Positions 1 to 7,240 of a stretch of DNA of 11,315 nt are shown in pieces. This DNA comes from Alphaproteobacteria bacterium (GTDB taxonomy: Bacteria; Pseudomonadota; Alphaproteobacteria; RS24). The notes under the pieces are model-generated. The model was not told where the DNA came from and made no database searches. It was given only the letters and a program-made list of their open reading frames with translations. The stretch covers positions 1 to 11,315 of the forward strand of contig JAQWIP010000055.1 of assembly GCA_029248825.1 (NCBI GenBank), given 5' to 3'. A program made the translations under genes and the position numbers. Within the stretch, counting starts at the first letter, position 1. Every line of letters starts with the position of its first letter.

Positions 1-1247
1 CAGCGATTGGGGTCTTCAAAACGATAATATTGTGCCGCCCACATTTGGTGCTGGCCGACTTCGGTCGTGATGTAGGTGTCGGCGTCTTTGGTCAGCTCAT
101 ACAAGCGCTCAACCGCATATTGCGGCTTAATGGCTTTGGCGTCTTTTTTATAGGCCAAGCATTTTCTATCGCGCCAGCCCTCAATTTCGCTCCACCAATT
201 GGCCAGCGCTTTTTTGTCTGGCGTCACCGCATCGGATTTATAGACCCGCAACATGTCTTCCAACACATGCGCGCAATCGCCGACAATGGCGACATCGACC
301 ATGACGTTTTTATTGATGCTCGACGGGTCAATATCGACATGAATTTTCTTCGAGTTCGGCGAGAACTTCTCCAAAGTGCCGGTAATGCGGTCGTCAAAAC
401 GCGCGCCGATGTTAATCATCACATCGCAATCATGCATCGCCAAATTGGCTTCATAGGTGCCATGCATGCCCAACATGCCCAACCATTGCTTGTCAGCCGA
501 AGGATAACTGCCCAGCCCCATGAGGGTGGACGTAATCGGGAAACCCGTCAGTTGAACCAAATCGCGCAGCAATTGGCTGGCTTGCGGGCCAGAGTTGATG
601 ATGCCGCCGCCGGTATAAAAAACCGGCTTTTTGGCATTGGCAATCAGCTCGACCGCTTGTTTAATCGCCGCCATATCGCCCTTCATTTGCGGCTGATAGC
701 TTTTGTGCTTCACCGCTTTCGGCTTCATATAGGGGCCAAGCGCGAACTGAATGTCTTTGGGAATATCAACAACCACCGGCCCCGGGCGACCCGTGGTGGC
801 CACTTGAAACGCCTCATGCAGAATGCGCGCCAAATCGTTCACGTCTTTGACCAAATAATTGTGCTTGGTGCAGGGGCGCGTGATGCCAACCGTGTCGGCC
901 TCTTGAAAGGCGTCGCCGCCAATGAGATGCGTCGGCACCTGACCGGTGATGCAAACCATCGGAATGCTATCCATCAAAGCATCGGTAAGGCCGGTCACCG
1001 CATTGGTGGCACCGGGCCCAGAGGTCACTAAAACCACGCCGCATTTTCCGGTCGAGCGCGCATAGCCCTCGGCCGCATGGGTGGCGCCCTGTTCGTGGCG
1101 CACCAGAATATGCTCGATCGATTCTTGCTGGAAAATCTCATCGTAAATCGGCAAAACCGCGCCACCTGGATAGCCAAAAATATGCTCTACCCCGTGGTCT
1201 TGCAAAGATTGCAGAACGATTTGCGCGCCGTTTAATTGTTTGTCCAT
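1..1247 (-). CDS. ilvB: Acetolactate synthase large subunit, 3' end beyond the window (partial)
   Basis: Translating the minus strand from the ATG at 1247 gives an open frame of about 415 codons that runs off the left edge without a stop, so about 70% of a usual ~580-residue protein is visible. It begins MDKQLNGAQIVLQ and shows the thiamine-diphosphate enzyme features: a PGGAVLPIYD stretch near residues 27-36, the catalytic Glu52 in RHEQGA, SGPGATN near 76-82, a GRPGPVVVDIPKD stretch at the end of the N-terminal domain, and the FAD-region motif GMLGMHGTYEAN. The C-terminal diphosphate-binding domain lies outside. The enzyme condenses two pyruvates (or pyruvate and 2-ketobutyrate) in the first step of valine, leucine and isoleucine synthesis, normally with the small subunit IlvH, expected just beyond the edge. 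A GAGGT ribosome site (1251-1255) supports the start. It lies 92 bases downstream of miaA on the same strand. Whether it is ilvB, ilvI or ilvG by name cannot be decided here. Confidence 0.96.
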   Translation of the reverse strand, partial: MDKQLNGAQIVLQSLQDHGVEHIFGYPGGAVLPIYDEIFQQESIEHILVRHEQGATHAAEGYARSTGKCGVVLVTSGPGATNAVTGLTDALMDSIPMVCITGQVPTHLIGGDAFQEADTVGITRPCTKHNYLVKDVNDLARILHEAFQVATTGRPGPVVVDIPKDIQFALGPYMKPKAVKHKSYQPQMKGDMAAIKQAVELIANAKKPVFYTGGGIINSGPQASQLLRDLVQLTGFPITSTLMGLGSYPSADKQWLGMLGMHGTYEANLAMHDCDVMINIGARFDDRITGTLEKFSPNSKKIHVDIDPSSINKNVMVDVAIVGDCAHVLEDMLRVYKSDAVTPDKKALANWWSEIEGWRDRKCLAYKKDAKAIKPQYAVERLYELTKDADTYITTEVGQHQMWAAQYYRFEDPNR

Positions 1248-1326
1248 CTTACCTCAACGGCCAAAGCCGCCTCCAAATGTGAGTGGGCGCACCTTTCCCG
1301 ATGACGGCGCAGCCCGTGAAGAAGGG

Positions 1327-1354
1327 AAAATAGCAATAATTATGTCGTGGTCAA
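1327..1354 (-). promoter_or_regulatory. Candidate ilvB promoter inside the 3' end of miaA
   Basis: On the minus strand a TTGACC box (1354-1349) is followed after 16 bases by TATTTT (1332-1327). The upstream box lies in the last codons of miaA. Initiation near 1320 would leave a leader of about 70 bases before the ilvB ATG. I saw no leader peptide rich in branched-chain codons in it, and no clear terminator hairpin with a T run, so no attenuator is called. This is a motif match by eye only. Confidence 0.35.
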
Positions 1355-2299
1355 GCTATTTTTTGAAATAAATGAAAAGATTTTATCCTGATTATCGGCG
1401 TAATCTTGCTCAGAGAAGCTTTGCCAGCCCGTCATTTGATTGCGAAACCACGTCATTTGGCGTTTGGCATAGCGCCTTGTGGCTTGTTGCGCCTGCTCAA
1501 TGGCTTGCTCGCGGGTTAGGCTGCCTTGCAAAAAGCCCATAATTTCCGTCACGCCTAGCGCTTTTTGAATGGTTGTTTCGGGGGCAAGCTTTAGCGCCGC
1601 CAGTGCCTCTACCTCTTCTAGCGCCGCGCCTTGCATCATTTGTTCAAAGCGCAAATTGCACCGTGCATAAAGCCAGTCCCTATCGGGCAACAGCAAAACC
1701 TTATGCGCTTGCGCCAGCGGGGCTTGCGGTTTTATCTTTTGCCAATCCGACAGGCGCGTCCCCGTTGCCTCCGCGACTTCTAGCCCCCGCAAAATGCGCT
1801 GCTTATCGGTTGGCTGCACGCGTTCGGCCAGCGGCGCGTCGCGCTGTTGCAGCTCGGCATATAATTTTGCCACGCCAATGGCCGCCAAACGCTGGCGCCA
1901 ATGGGCGCGCACCTGCGGAGGAATCTCGGGCAAATCGACCAGGCCTTCGGTTAGGCTTTTGAAATATAACCCTGTGCCGCCGACCACAATCGGCACTTCG
2001 CCCGCCGCTTGGGCTTGTTGGATTTCCGCCAGAGCCTGCTCTTGCCAAATGCCAACGCTGTAAGGCTCGCCTGCTTTCACATGGCCATACAGCGCATGGG
2101 GGGCTTGGGCTTCTTCTCCGGCGCTGGGGCGCGCGGTCAATTGGCGCAAAGTGTCATAGACTTGCAAACTATCCGCATTGATAATGCGCCCGTTGTATTG
2201 CTTGGCCAGCCCCAAAGCCAATGCGGACTTGCCGCTGGCCGTGGAGCCTGCAATAAGAAGGGGCAAAATTTCGCCAGTCGATGATTTCGTCGAAGACAT
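1340..2299 (-). CDS. miaA: tRNA dimethylallyltransferase MiaA
   Basis: The 319-residue product has the usual length for MiaA, which transfers a dimethylallyl group to A37 of tRNAs reading UNN codons. Visible motifs are the P-loop GSTASGKS (residues 18-25), NADSLQVYD (41-49) with the conserved Asp43, GGTGLY (107-112) and the C-terminal RRYAKRQMTWFRNQ (275-288). The frame stays open upstream to 2530, but that extension would cover the start of serB and has no family resemblance; the ATG at 2299, about 11 residues before the first P-loop strand, fits the family. No strong ribosome site precedes it. It is divergent from serB with only 29 bases between the two starts, so any miaA promoter must lie in the serB coding region or be very short. 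ilvB follows on the same strand. Confidence 0.95.
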   Translation of the reverse strand: MSSTKSSTGEILPLLIAGSTASGKSALALGLAKQYNGRIINADSLQVYDTLRQLTARPSAGEEAQAPHALYGHVKAGEPYSVGIWQEQALAEIQQAQAAGEVPIVVGGTGLYFKSLTEGLVDLPEIPPQVRAHWRQRLAAIGVAKLYAELQQRDAPLAERVQPTDKQRILRGLEVAEATGTRLSDWQKIKPQAPLAQAHKVLLLPDRDWLYARCNLRFEQMMQGAALEEVEALAALKLAPETTIQKALGVTEIMGFLQGSLTREQAIEQAQQATRRYAKRQMTWFRNQMTGWQSFSEQDYADNQDKIFSFISKNSLTTT

Positions 2300-2328
2300 A
2301 GAAGCTAGTCTTACAGGGTTGAGGACAG

Positions 2329-3219
2329 ATGACACAACAAATGAATGAGACCCGTTTTTTGGTTCTGACGGCCACCCCCCAGAGCGGCTATTTTTCGCCT
2401 GCGCGCTTGGCCGAGCTGGCCACACAATTTCCCCAATTGCCCGCCGCCAAAAGCCTCGGCGAAGATGCGGTAGAATATGCGCTAGAAACCGACAGCCCCG
2501 AGTTGGCCACGCAACTGGCCGATTTGCCATGTGATGTGAATTGGGTTCGCGCTGCGAATAGGCGCAAGAAAATGCTGATTGCCGATTTAGAATCCACCAT
2601 CATCGAGCAAGAATGTTTGGATGAGCTGGCCGTTGTTATCGACAAGCAAGAGGTCATGGTCGACATCACCACGCGCGCCATGCGCGGCGAATTGGATTTC
2701 GAGCCAGCCCTCAAAGAACGCGTTGCCATGCTGGAAGGCTTGCCCGAAAGCGCCCTGCAAGACCTCTATGACAATGGCGTGACGCTCATGCCAGGCGCGC
2801 AAACCCTGCTGGCGACTTTGCGCGCCGAGGGCGTGTTTTGCGGCCTTGTGTCTGGCGGCTTCGCGTTTTTTGCCGACCGCATTGCCCAGCGCATCGGCTT
2901 TCACCGGTTTCAGTGCAATGACTTAAATATCACCGATGGGGTTTTAGACGGCACCGTGGTGGAGCCAATTTTAGGCCGCGCCGCCAAGGCCGAAATTCTA
3001 ACCGCTTGGGCGCAAGAATTGGGCTTCACGCCCGATGACGTTTTGGCCACGGGCGATGGCTCGAATGATTTGGCCATGTTGAAAATCGCTGGCATGGGCG
3101 TGGCGTTTCGCGCCAAACCAGCCGTGGCCGAAGCCGCGCAATATACGCTGCAACACGCCGATCTGACGGGGCTTCTTTACCTACAGGGCTACAGCGAAAG
3201 CCAGTTTAAAACCGCTTAA
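2329..3219 (+). CDS. serB: Phosphoserine phosphatase SerB with a variant nucleophile motif
   Basis: SerB hydrolyses 3-phosphoserine in the last step of serine synthesis. The 296-residue protein has a poorly conserved N-terminal domain (about 1-75) followed by a HAD-family phosphatase domain. HAD motif I reads DLEST (residues 86-90) where the family has DxDST: Asp86 is the expected nucleophile, but the second acid is Glu88 (codon GAA at 2590-2592). The remaining elements look intact: EQECLDELA after motif I, motif II SGG (175-177), motif III Lys220, and motif IV GDGSNDLAML with Asp243 and Asp247. The specificity residues typical of SerB therefore support the name despite the change. A GAGGA site at 2321-2325 sits a little close to the ATG at 2329; ATG 2341 is an alternative start. 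The stop overlaps that of the convergent deg gene. Confidence 0.92.
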   Translation: MTQQMNETRFLVLTATPQSGYFSPARLAELATQFPQLPAAKSLGEDAVEYALETDSPELATQLADLPCDVNWVRAANRRKKMLIADLESTIIEQECLDELAVVIDKQEVMVDITTRAMRGELDFEPALKERVAMLEGLPESALQDLYDNGVTLMPGAQTLLATLRAEGVFCGLVSGGFAFFADRIAQRIGFHRFQCNDLNITDGVLDGTVVEPILGRAAKAEILTAWAQELGFTPDDVLATGDGSNDLAMLKIAGMGVAFRAKPAVAEAAQYTLQHADLTGLLYLQGYSESQFKTA

Positions 3220-4679
3220 TTTCCTAACGGAATAGCGATAAAGCGCACGGTGCCGCGCGACTTCACGAAGACCAGAACAGAATTGCGACCCGATTTCTCG
3301 GCTTTTTTCAAAGCCTCTACGGCGGCCTTGGCCGAGCCGATGGTTTTCTGGTCAATCTCGGAAATCACATCGCCGACACGAATGCCCGATTCAAAAGCCA
3401 CGCTTGAGCGATCCATCTCAATAACCAAGGCCCCGCTGGCGTCATCGCCAAGCTCGAAATCGCGGCGCGACTTCGGATTGATATTCTGCAAGGTCAGCCC
3501 CAAATAGACATGCGATTTCGTGTCTTGCTGTTGTTTGGCTTTGCTCTCCGCAGGCTTTTTGTCCAGCGCGGCCTCTTGCAAACGTCCGGTGACAATTTTA
3601 ATTCGCTTGGTACGACCCCGACGGATTAGCTCCACATTGACGGGTTTATCGATTTTGGTTTCGGCGACAATGCGCGGTAAGTCGCGCATGGTTGTCACCG
3701 GCTTATTGTCGAATTTCACAATCACATCGCCCACTTTCACGCCGCCTTTTTCGGCTGGCCCGCCCGGCGATACTTCCGACACCAAAGCGCCGCGCGCTTT
3801 ACCTAGCGATAGGCTTTCGGCCAATTCATCGGTGACTTCTTGAATGCGCACGCCCAACCAGCAGCGACGGGTCTCGCCATATTGGCGCAATTGCGCGATG
3901 ACGGAAGTCGCCAGATTGGACGGAATGGAAAAGCCAATGCCGACCGAGCCGCCCGATGGCGAGATAATTGCCGAGTTCACGCCGATGACTTCGCCTTTCA
4001 TATTAAACAAGGGGCCGCCCGAGTTGCCTTTGTTAATGGCGGCATCGGTTTGGATGAAACTGTCATAGGGGCCAGCGTTAATGTCGCGTTTGATGGCCGA
4101 GATAACCCCCGCCGACAGCGAGCCGCCGAGGCCAAATGGATTGCCAATCGCAATCACCCAATCGCCCACACGGGCCTTGGCGCTATTGCCCATTGGCACG
4201 AAGGCCAATTTCTTTTTGCTTTTCACCTGCAAGACGGCCAAGTCGGTTTTCGGGTCACGGCCAATAATTTCGGCGGGCAATTTAGTGCCGTCCGCGAAGT
4301 TAATGGTAATCTCATCGGCTTCTTCGATGACGTGATTATTGGTGATGATAATGCCGTTCGGGTCGACCACAAAGCCCGACCCCAGCGAAGAAACCTTGCG
4401 GCTTTGCGGCTGGCTGTTGGGATTTTTGGGCGCGCCATTTTGTCCGCGACGTTGGTTGAAAAACTCTTCGAAGAAATCGCCAAACGGAGGTTGGCCTGGC
4501 CCGCGCGAATTGCGCTGCTGCACATTTTGCGTTGTCGAAATATTGACCACGGCGGGCATTAGGCGTTCGGCCAAATCGGCGAAACCTTCGACCGGACGCG
4601 CTAAACTTGGCGACATCAGCAAAGGCAGAACCATAAGGGAAAGAACGAGGGAGAAACGAAGAGCGCGAACAGACTGCAT
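3216..4679 (-). CDS. Deg/HtrA-family periplasmic serine protease (DegP/DegQ-like)
   Basis: This 487-residue protein begins with a signal peptide: a short Arg-containing start, a hydrophobic core (about residues 9-22) and a likely cleavage after SLA near 27. The trypsin-like domain carries the triad His116 (NNHV), Asp146 (KTDLAVL) and Ser220 (GNSGGP). Two PDZ domains follow, roughly 274-366 (beginning WLGVRIQ) and 390-484, joined by a Lys/Gln/Glu-rich linker. A Gly/Gln/Asn/Arg-rich loop at 52-95 corresponds to the LA loop region of Deg proteins. Such enzymes degrade or hold misfolded envelope proteins. I do not choose between degP and degQ names. An AGGA site six bases before the ATG supports the start. 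It is the last gene of the hflK operon, 22 bases after the DUF2065 gene, and its stop overlaps that of serB. Confidence 0.95.
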   Translation of the reverse strand: MQSVRALRFSLVLSLMVLPLLMSPSLARPVEGFADLAERLMPAVVNISTTQNVQQRNSRGPGQPPFGDFFEEFFNQRRGQNGAPKNPNSQPQSRKVSSLGSGFVVDPNGIIITNNHVIEEADEITINFADGTKLPAEIIGRDPKTDLAVLQVKSKKKLAFVPMGNSAKARVGDWVIAIGNPFGLGGSLSAGVISAIKRDINAGPYDSFIQTDAAINKGNSGGPLFNMKGEVIGVNSAIISPSGGSVGIGFSIPSNLATSVIAQLRQYGETRRCWLGVRIQEVTDELAESLSLGKARGALVSEVSPGGPAEKGGVKVGDVIVKFDNKPVTTMRDLPRIVAETKIDKPVNVELIRRGRTKRIKIVTGRLQEAALDKKPAESKAKQQQDTKSHVYLGLTLQNINPKSRRDFELGDDASGALVIEMDRSSVAFESGIRVGDVISEIDQKTIGSAKAAVEALKKAEKSGRNSVLVFVKSRGTVRFIAIPLGN

Positions 4680-4701
4680 GATTATTCCTAGTTAAAAATT
4701 G

Positions 4702-4887
4702 CTATTTGAGAAGCCAGACCAAACCGACCCCGAGGCTCAGAGCGACAACCCCGCCTTGTCGTAAGACGGCGTCATCGACCTGCTCCAATTGCTTCATCAT
4801 AGAGCGCAAAAATGTCGGAAAAAGGGCATAAAGGGCGCCTTCAAAAGCCAACACCAAAGCGAAAGCCAAAAAGACTTTCTCCAGCAT
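4702..4887 (-). CDS. DUF2065 (YjeT-like) small inner-membrane protein
   Basis: A 61-residue protein with two hydrophobic stretches, about residues 4-24 (FLAFALVLAFEGALYALFP) and 44-60 (GGVVALSLGVGLVWLLK), separated by a short charged segment. The pattern of LALVLxxEG, an aromatic-Pro turn and a Gly-rich second helix matches the DUF2065/YjeT family, whose function is unknown. Members are commonly found next to hflC, as here. Its ATG shares one base with the hflC stop (TAATG), and no separate ribosome site is evident, so its translation is probably coupled to hflC. A role with HflKC or the Deg protease is inference from position only. Confidence 0.88.
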   Translation of the reverse strand: MLEKVFLAFALVLAFEGALYALFPTFLRSMMKQLEQVDDAVLRQGGVVALSLGVGLVWLLK

Positions 4888-5894
4888 TATTGAACCGCGT
4901 TTTTGGCATCCGCTTTTGCCTTGGCGGCAATCTCAGGGCAGAGCGAGTCGCTTAGCGAGCGTCCCTTGGCCGTCAGCTTGGCCACATCCACCCGCTTGCC
5001 CCGTTTCACCGTGCCGCGCTGGCTGGGTGCCAAAACGCTATTCGGGTTTTTCAGGAATTGCAAAAACGAGCTGTCGGGCGACATCACCATCGTGGTGTCT
5101 TCTTCTAGCGCCGTTGTATAGGCTTGCATGGAGCGATAAAACGCGAAGAAATCTGGGTCTTGCCCGAAGACGCGAGCAAACACTCGGGTACGGCAGGCAT
5201 CGCCTTGACCGCGAATGACTTCACTATCGCGGGTCGCTTCGGCGGTTAGAACCGTCACTTGCTTATCGGCTTGGGCGCGAATGGCGCGGCCGACTTCTTG
5301 ACCGCGCGCGCGAAACTCAGACGCTTCTTGTTCGCGCTCGGTTTGCATCCGACGATAAATCGCTTGGCTGTTGGCTTGCGGCAAGTCGGCACGGCGAATG
5401 CGCACATCGACAATCTCAATGCCAAAATCAGCCGCTTGCTCATTGACCAATTTGGTGATGCGGGTCATCAGCTTGGAGCGCTCGTCGCGCACCACGGTTT
5501 GGAACTCTTCCTCGCCCAAAACCGAGCGCATAGAAGAAGAGACAATCGCTGCCAGACGCGAGCGCGCCCGACGCTCATCGCGCAGGGCTTTGTAGAACTG
5601 CAATGGGTCGGTGATTTTATACCGCGTGAACGCATCCACAACCAAACGCTTCTGGTCGGAGGCAATCAGCTCTTCCGCCGGCGTATCCAAATCGAGAATA
5701 CGCTTGTCGACGAAAATCACATTCTGCACGAAAGGCACTTTGAAGTTCAGCCCAGGCTCGGTAATCACGCGGCGTGGGTCGCCAAATTGCAGCACCAACG
5801 CTTGTCGCGTTTGATGCACGGTGAACAAGGAAGCCGAGGCGATAACGCCCAGCACGATGAGAAGGAAAACGGCAATCAGTCCGGTGCGTTGCAT
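4887..5894 (-). CDS. hflC: HflC, FtsH-modulating membrane protein (SPFH/prohibitin family)
   Basis: This 335-residue protein has one N-terminal membrane anchor (about residues 5-25) and then an SPFH domain beginning FTVHQTRQALVLQFGDP, followed by a long charged helical region (about 180-235, rich in Arg, Glu, Gln and Ala) typical of stomatin-like oligomers. With HflK it forms the large inner-membrane assembly that surrounds FtsH and restrains its proteolysis of membrane proteins. The motif MSPDSSFLQFLKNP near 273-286 fits the conserved HflC C-terminal segment. The C-terminal ~50 residues are basic and Ala/Lys-rich. An AGGAG site eight bases upstream supports the ATG at 5894, which also shares one base with the hflK stop. 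In the usual GDAEA-like segment it reads GDACRT, which is a minor variation. Confidence 0.96.
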   Translation of the reverse strand: MQRTGLIAVFLLIVLGVIASASLFTVHQTRQALVLQFGDPRRVITEPGLNFKVPFVQNVIFVDKRILDLDTPAEELIASDQKRLVVDAFTRYKITDPLQFYKALRDERRARSRLAAIVSSSMRSVLGEEEFQTVVRDERSKLMTRITKLVNEQAADFGIEIVDVRIRRADLPQANSQAIYRRMQTEREQEASEFRARGQEVGRAIRAQADKQVTVLTAEATRDSEVIRGQGDACRTRVFARVFGQDPDFFAFYRSMQAYTTALEEDTTMVMSPDSSFLQFLKNPNSVLAPSQRGTVKRGKRVDVAKLTAKGRSLSDSLCPEIAAKAKADAKNAVQ

Positions 5895-7054
5895 TATTTT
5901 GTCTCCTGGCTGGTCGAGCGGGCATTTAATTTGTCGAGCGGCAGATACGGTATGACGCCGCTGCCATTGTTTTCGATGATGACTTTATTGGTGCCAGACA
6001 TAACTTTTTCTAACGTCTCCAAGAAAATCCGCTGGCGGGTGACGCCTTGCGCGCCACGGTATTCGGTGTAAATCGAGGCAAAGCGCGTCGCCTCACCATC
6101 GGCTTCCGCCACTGTTTGGGCGCGATAAGCTTCGGCATCGCGGCGAATGCGAACGGCCTCGCCTTGCGCCTCTGGCACCACGCGATTGGCATAGGAATTG
6201 GCTTCATTGCGGGCGCGTTCTTGGTCGGCGCGCGCGGCTTGCACATCGCGGAACGCGTCGATTACCGCAGCGGGCGGATCGACTTTTTGCATTTTCACCT
6301 GCGTGATGCCAATGCCCGCATTATAGCTGTCGAGCGTCGCTTGCATCAGCGCTTTGACTTGTTCTTCATTGGTTTGACGTTGTTCGGTCAAAATCGGCTG
6401 AATGTCGTTTTGTCCGACAATCTCGCGCATGGTGCTTTCGGCCACGGCTTTTACCGTGCCGGTTGGGTTTTGAATGTTGAACAGGAAATCAGGCGCATCA
6501 TCGATGACCCAGAAAACCGAGAAATCCACGTCGACGATATTTTCATCGCCGGTCAGAATGAGGCTTTCTTCCGGCACATCGCGGGTGACGCCTGCCGAGC
6601 GGCGGTCGTCGCCAGCGCGCATACCAATGTCGACCCGATTGACCGTGGTGACTTTGGGCGTTACCGCGCTCTCAATTGGGTACGGCAGGTGATAATTTAG
6701 GCCTGGCGCGGTTTGCGTATGAAATTTGCCAAAGCGCAAGACAACGCCCTGCTCGTCAGCGCCCACGCGGTAGAAGCCGCTGATAGCCCAAATGCCAAGG
6801 AAAACCGCCAGAATAACCAGCAAGCCCGAAGTGCCGCCAGCACCCGGCACGAGGCCGTTGAAGCGGGCTTTTAAATCGCGCAGCAATTCGTCGAGGTCGG
6901 GTTCATTTCCGCGATTGGGGCCACGACTTGGCCCCCGACTTGGACCACGACCGGGGCCACGACCAGAGCCACCCCCATTGGAGCCACCCCCATTAGATCC
7001 ATTGGAGCCATTCCCCCAAGGGTTTTGATTGTCTGATTTATTATCCCAGGGCAT
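5894..7054 (-). CDS. hflK: HflK, FtsH-modulating membrane protein with a repeat-rich N-terminus
   Basis: The 386-residue product opens with MPWDNKSDNQNPWG, the Trp/Asn/Gly-rich start seen in HflK proteins, then a low-complexity tail (residues 14-49) of SNGGG units followed by RGPx units. An acidic-to-basic helix (51-65) precedes the single membrane segment (about 77-94), and the SPFH domain starts at YRVGADEQGVVLRFGKF. HflK pairs with HflC around FtsH. The frame is open upstream to 7108, but an AGGAGG site exactly seven bases before the ATG at 7054, and the family-like N-terminus, fix the start there. It is the first gene of the operon hflK-hflC-DUF2065-deg, with one-base TAATG junctions at the next two boundaries, and is divergent from mrp. 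Confidence 0.96.
   Translation of the reverse strand: MPWDNKSDNQNPWGNGSNGSNGGGSNGGGSGRGPGRGPSRGPSRGPNRGNEPDLDELLRDLKARFNGLVPGAGGTSGLLVILAVFLGIWAISGFYRVGADEQGVVLRFGKFHTQTAPGLNYHLPYPIESAVTPKVTTVNRVDIGMRAGDDRRSAGVTRDVPEESLILTGDENIVDVDFSVFWVIDDAPDFLFNIQNPTGTVKAVAESTMREIVGQNDIQPILTEQRQTNEEQVKALMQATLDSYNAGIGITQVKMQKVDPPAAVIDAFRDVQAARADQERARNEANSYANRVVPEAQGEAVRIRRDAEAYRAQTVAEADGEATRFASIYTEYRGAQGVTRQRIFLETLEKVMSGTNKVIIENNGSGVIPYLPLDKLNARSTSQETK
6908..7015 (-). repeat. In-frame tandem repeat in the hflK 5' end
   Basis: On the minus strand two short degenerate arrays abut. The first (about 7009-6965) repeats a 15-base unit, GGCTCCAATGGGGGT, coding GSNGG-type units. The second (about 6964-6908) repeats a 12-base unit of the form GGTCGTGGCCCC, coding RGPG, RGPS, RGPS and RGPN. 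Every unit is a multiple of three bases, so gain or loss of copies would keep hflK in frame. The encoded segment is cytoplasmic if HflK has its usual topology. Confidence 0.75.
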
Positions 7055-7061
7055 GAAACTT

Positions 7062-7067
7062 CCTCCT
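7062..7067 (-). promoter_or_regulatory. hflK ribosome binding site
   Basis: A full AGGAGG on the minus strand, seven bases before the ATG at 7054. It decides against the longer open frame beginning at 7108. Confidence 0.85.
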
Positions 7068-7081
7068 AATAGGTCTAGCTC

Positions 7082-7110
7082 TTTATAGGCCAGGCGCGGC
7101 GCCTTCACAA
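7082..7110 (-). promoter_or_regulatory. Candidate promoter of the hflK-hflC-DUF2065-deg operon
   Basis: On the minus strand TTGTGA (7110-7105) is followed after 17 bases by TATAAA (7087-7082). Initiation near 7075 would leave a leader of about 20 bases carrying the AGGAGG site. The spacer holds a perfect 6+1+6 inverted repeat (AGGCGC, G, GCGCCT at 7092-7104), a possible operator. Assigned by eye. Confidence 0.5.
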
Positions 7111-7154
7111 TGTAACAAAGTGACGCCGTCCCCGACCCCGCGCGACCAAACCCA

Positions 7155-7185
7155 TTGAAAGTTCAGTCTGGAGCCTTCATATAGT
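7155..7185 (+). promoter_or_regulatory. Candidate mrp promoter
   Basis: TTGAAA (7155-7160) and TATAGT (7180-7185) are each one base from the sigma-70 consensus, but the spacer is 19 bases, longer than ideal. The -10 box lies in one arm of an inverted repeat (7178-7195). The 5' leader to the mrp ATG would be about 50 bases and contains a small hairpin, CGCTT-TTC-AAGCG (7209-7221). Confidence 0.45.
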
Positions 7186-7195
7186 AAACTATGTG
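7178..7195. repeat. Inverted repeat over the mrp -10 region
   Basis: CATATAGT (7178-7185) and ACTATGTG (7188-7195) are reverse complements apart from one T-G position, separated by AA. The short spacing and placement over the -10 box suit a dimeric repressor or redox regulator, but I do not recognise the site as that of a named regulator. Confidence 0.45.
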
Positions 7196-7240
7196 GGGAC
7201 GGCGCGCCCGCTTTTCAAGCGCCGATAGAAAGATTTAAAC

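Noticed and set aside
30..1031. A 333-codon plus-strand open frame at the left end
   Set aside because: It lies antisense to the recognised acetolactate synthase, whose minus-strand frame carries all the family motifs. The plus-strand translation resembles no family and is His/Arg-rich, as antisense frames here are.
1294..1329. Inverted repeat TTTCCC/GGGAAA upstream of ilvB as an attenuator
   Set aside because: The loop is long, no T run follows on the minus strand, there is no leader peptide, and one arm overlaps the candidate -10 box.
3840..4562. A 240-codon plus-strand open frame opposite the protease gene
   Set aside because: It is a composition-driven shadow of the Deg protease domain; no ribosome site or recognisable motif.
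5259..6700. Plus-strand open frames of 270 and 217 codons opposite hflC and hflK
   Set aside because: Both are shadows of strongly recognised genes, with no motifs of their own.
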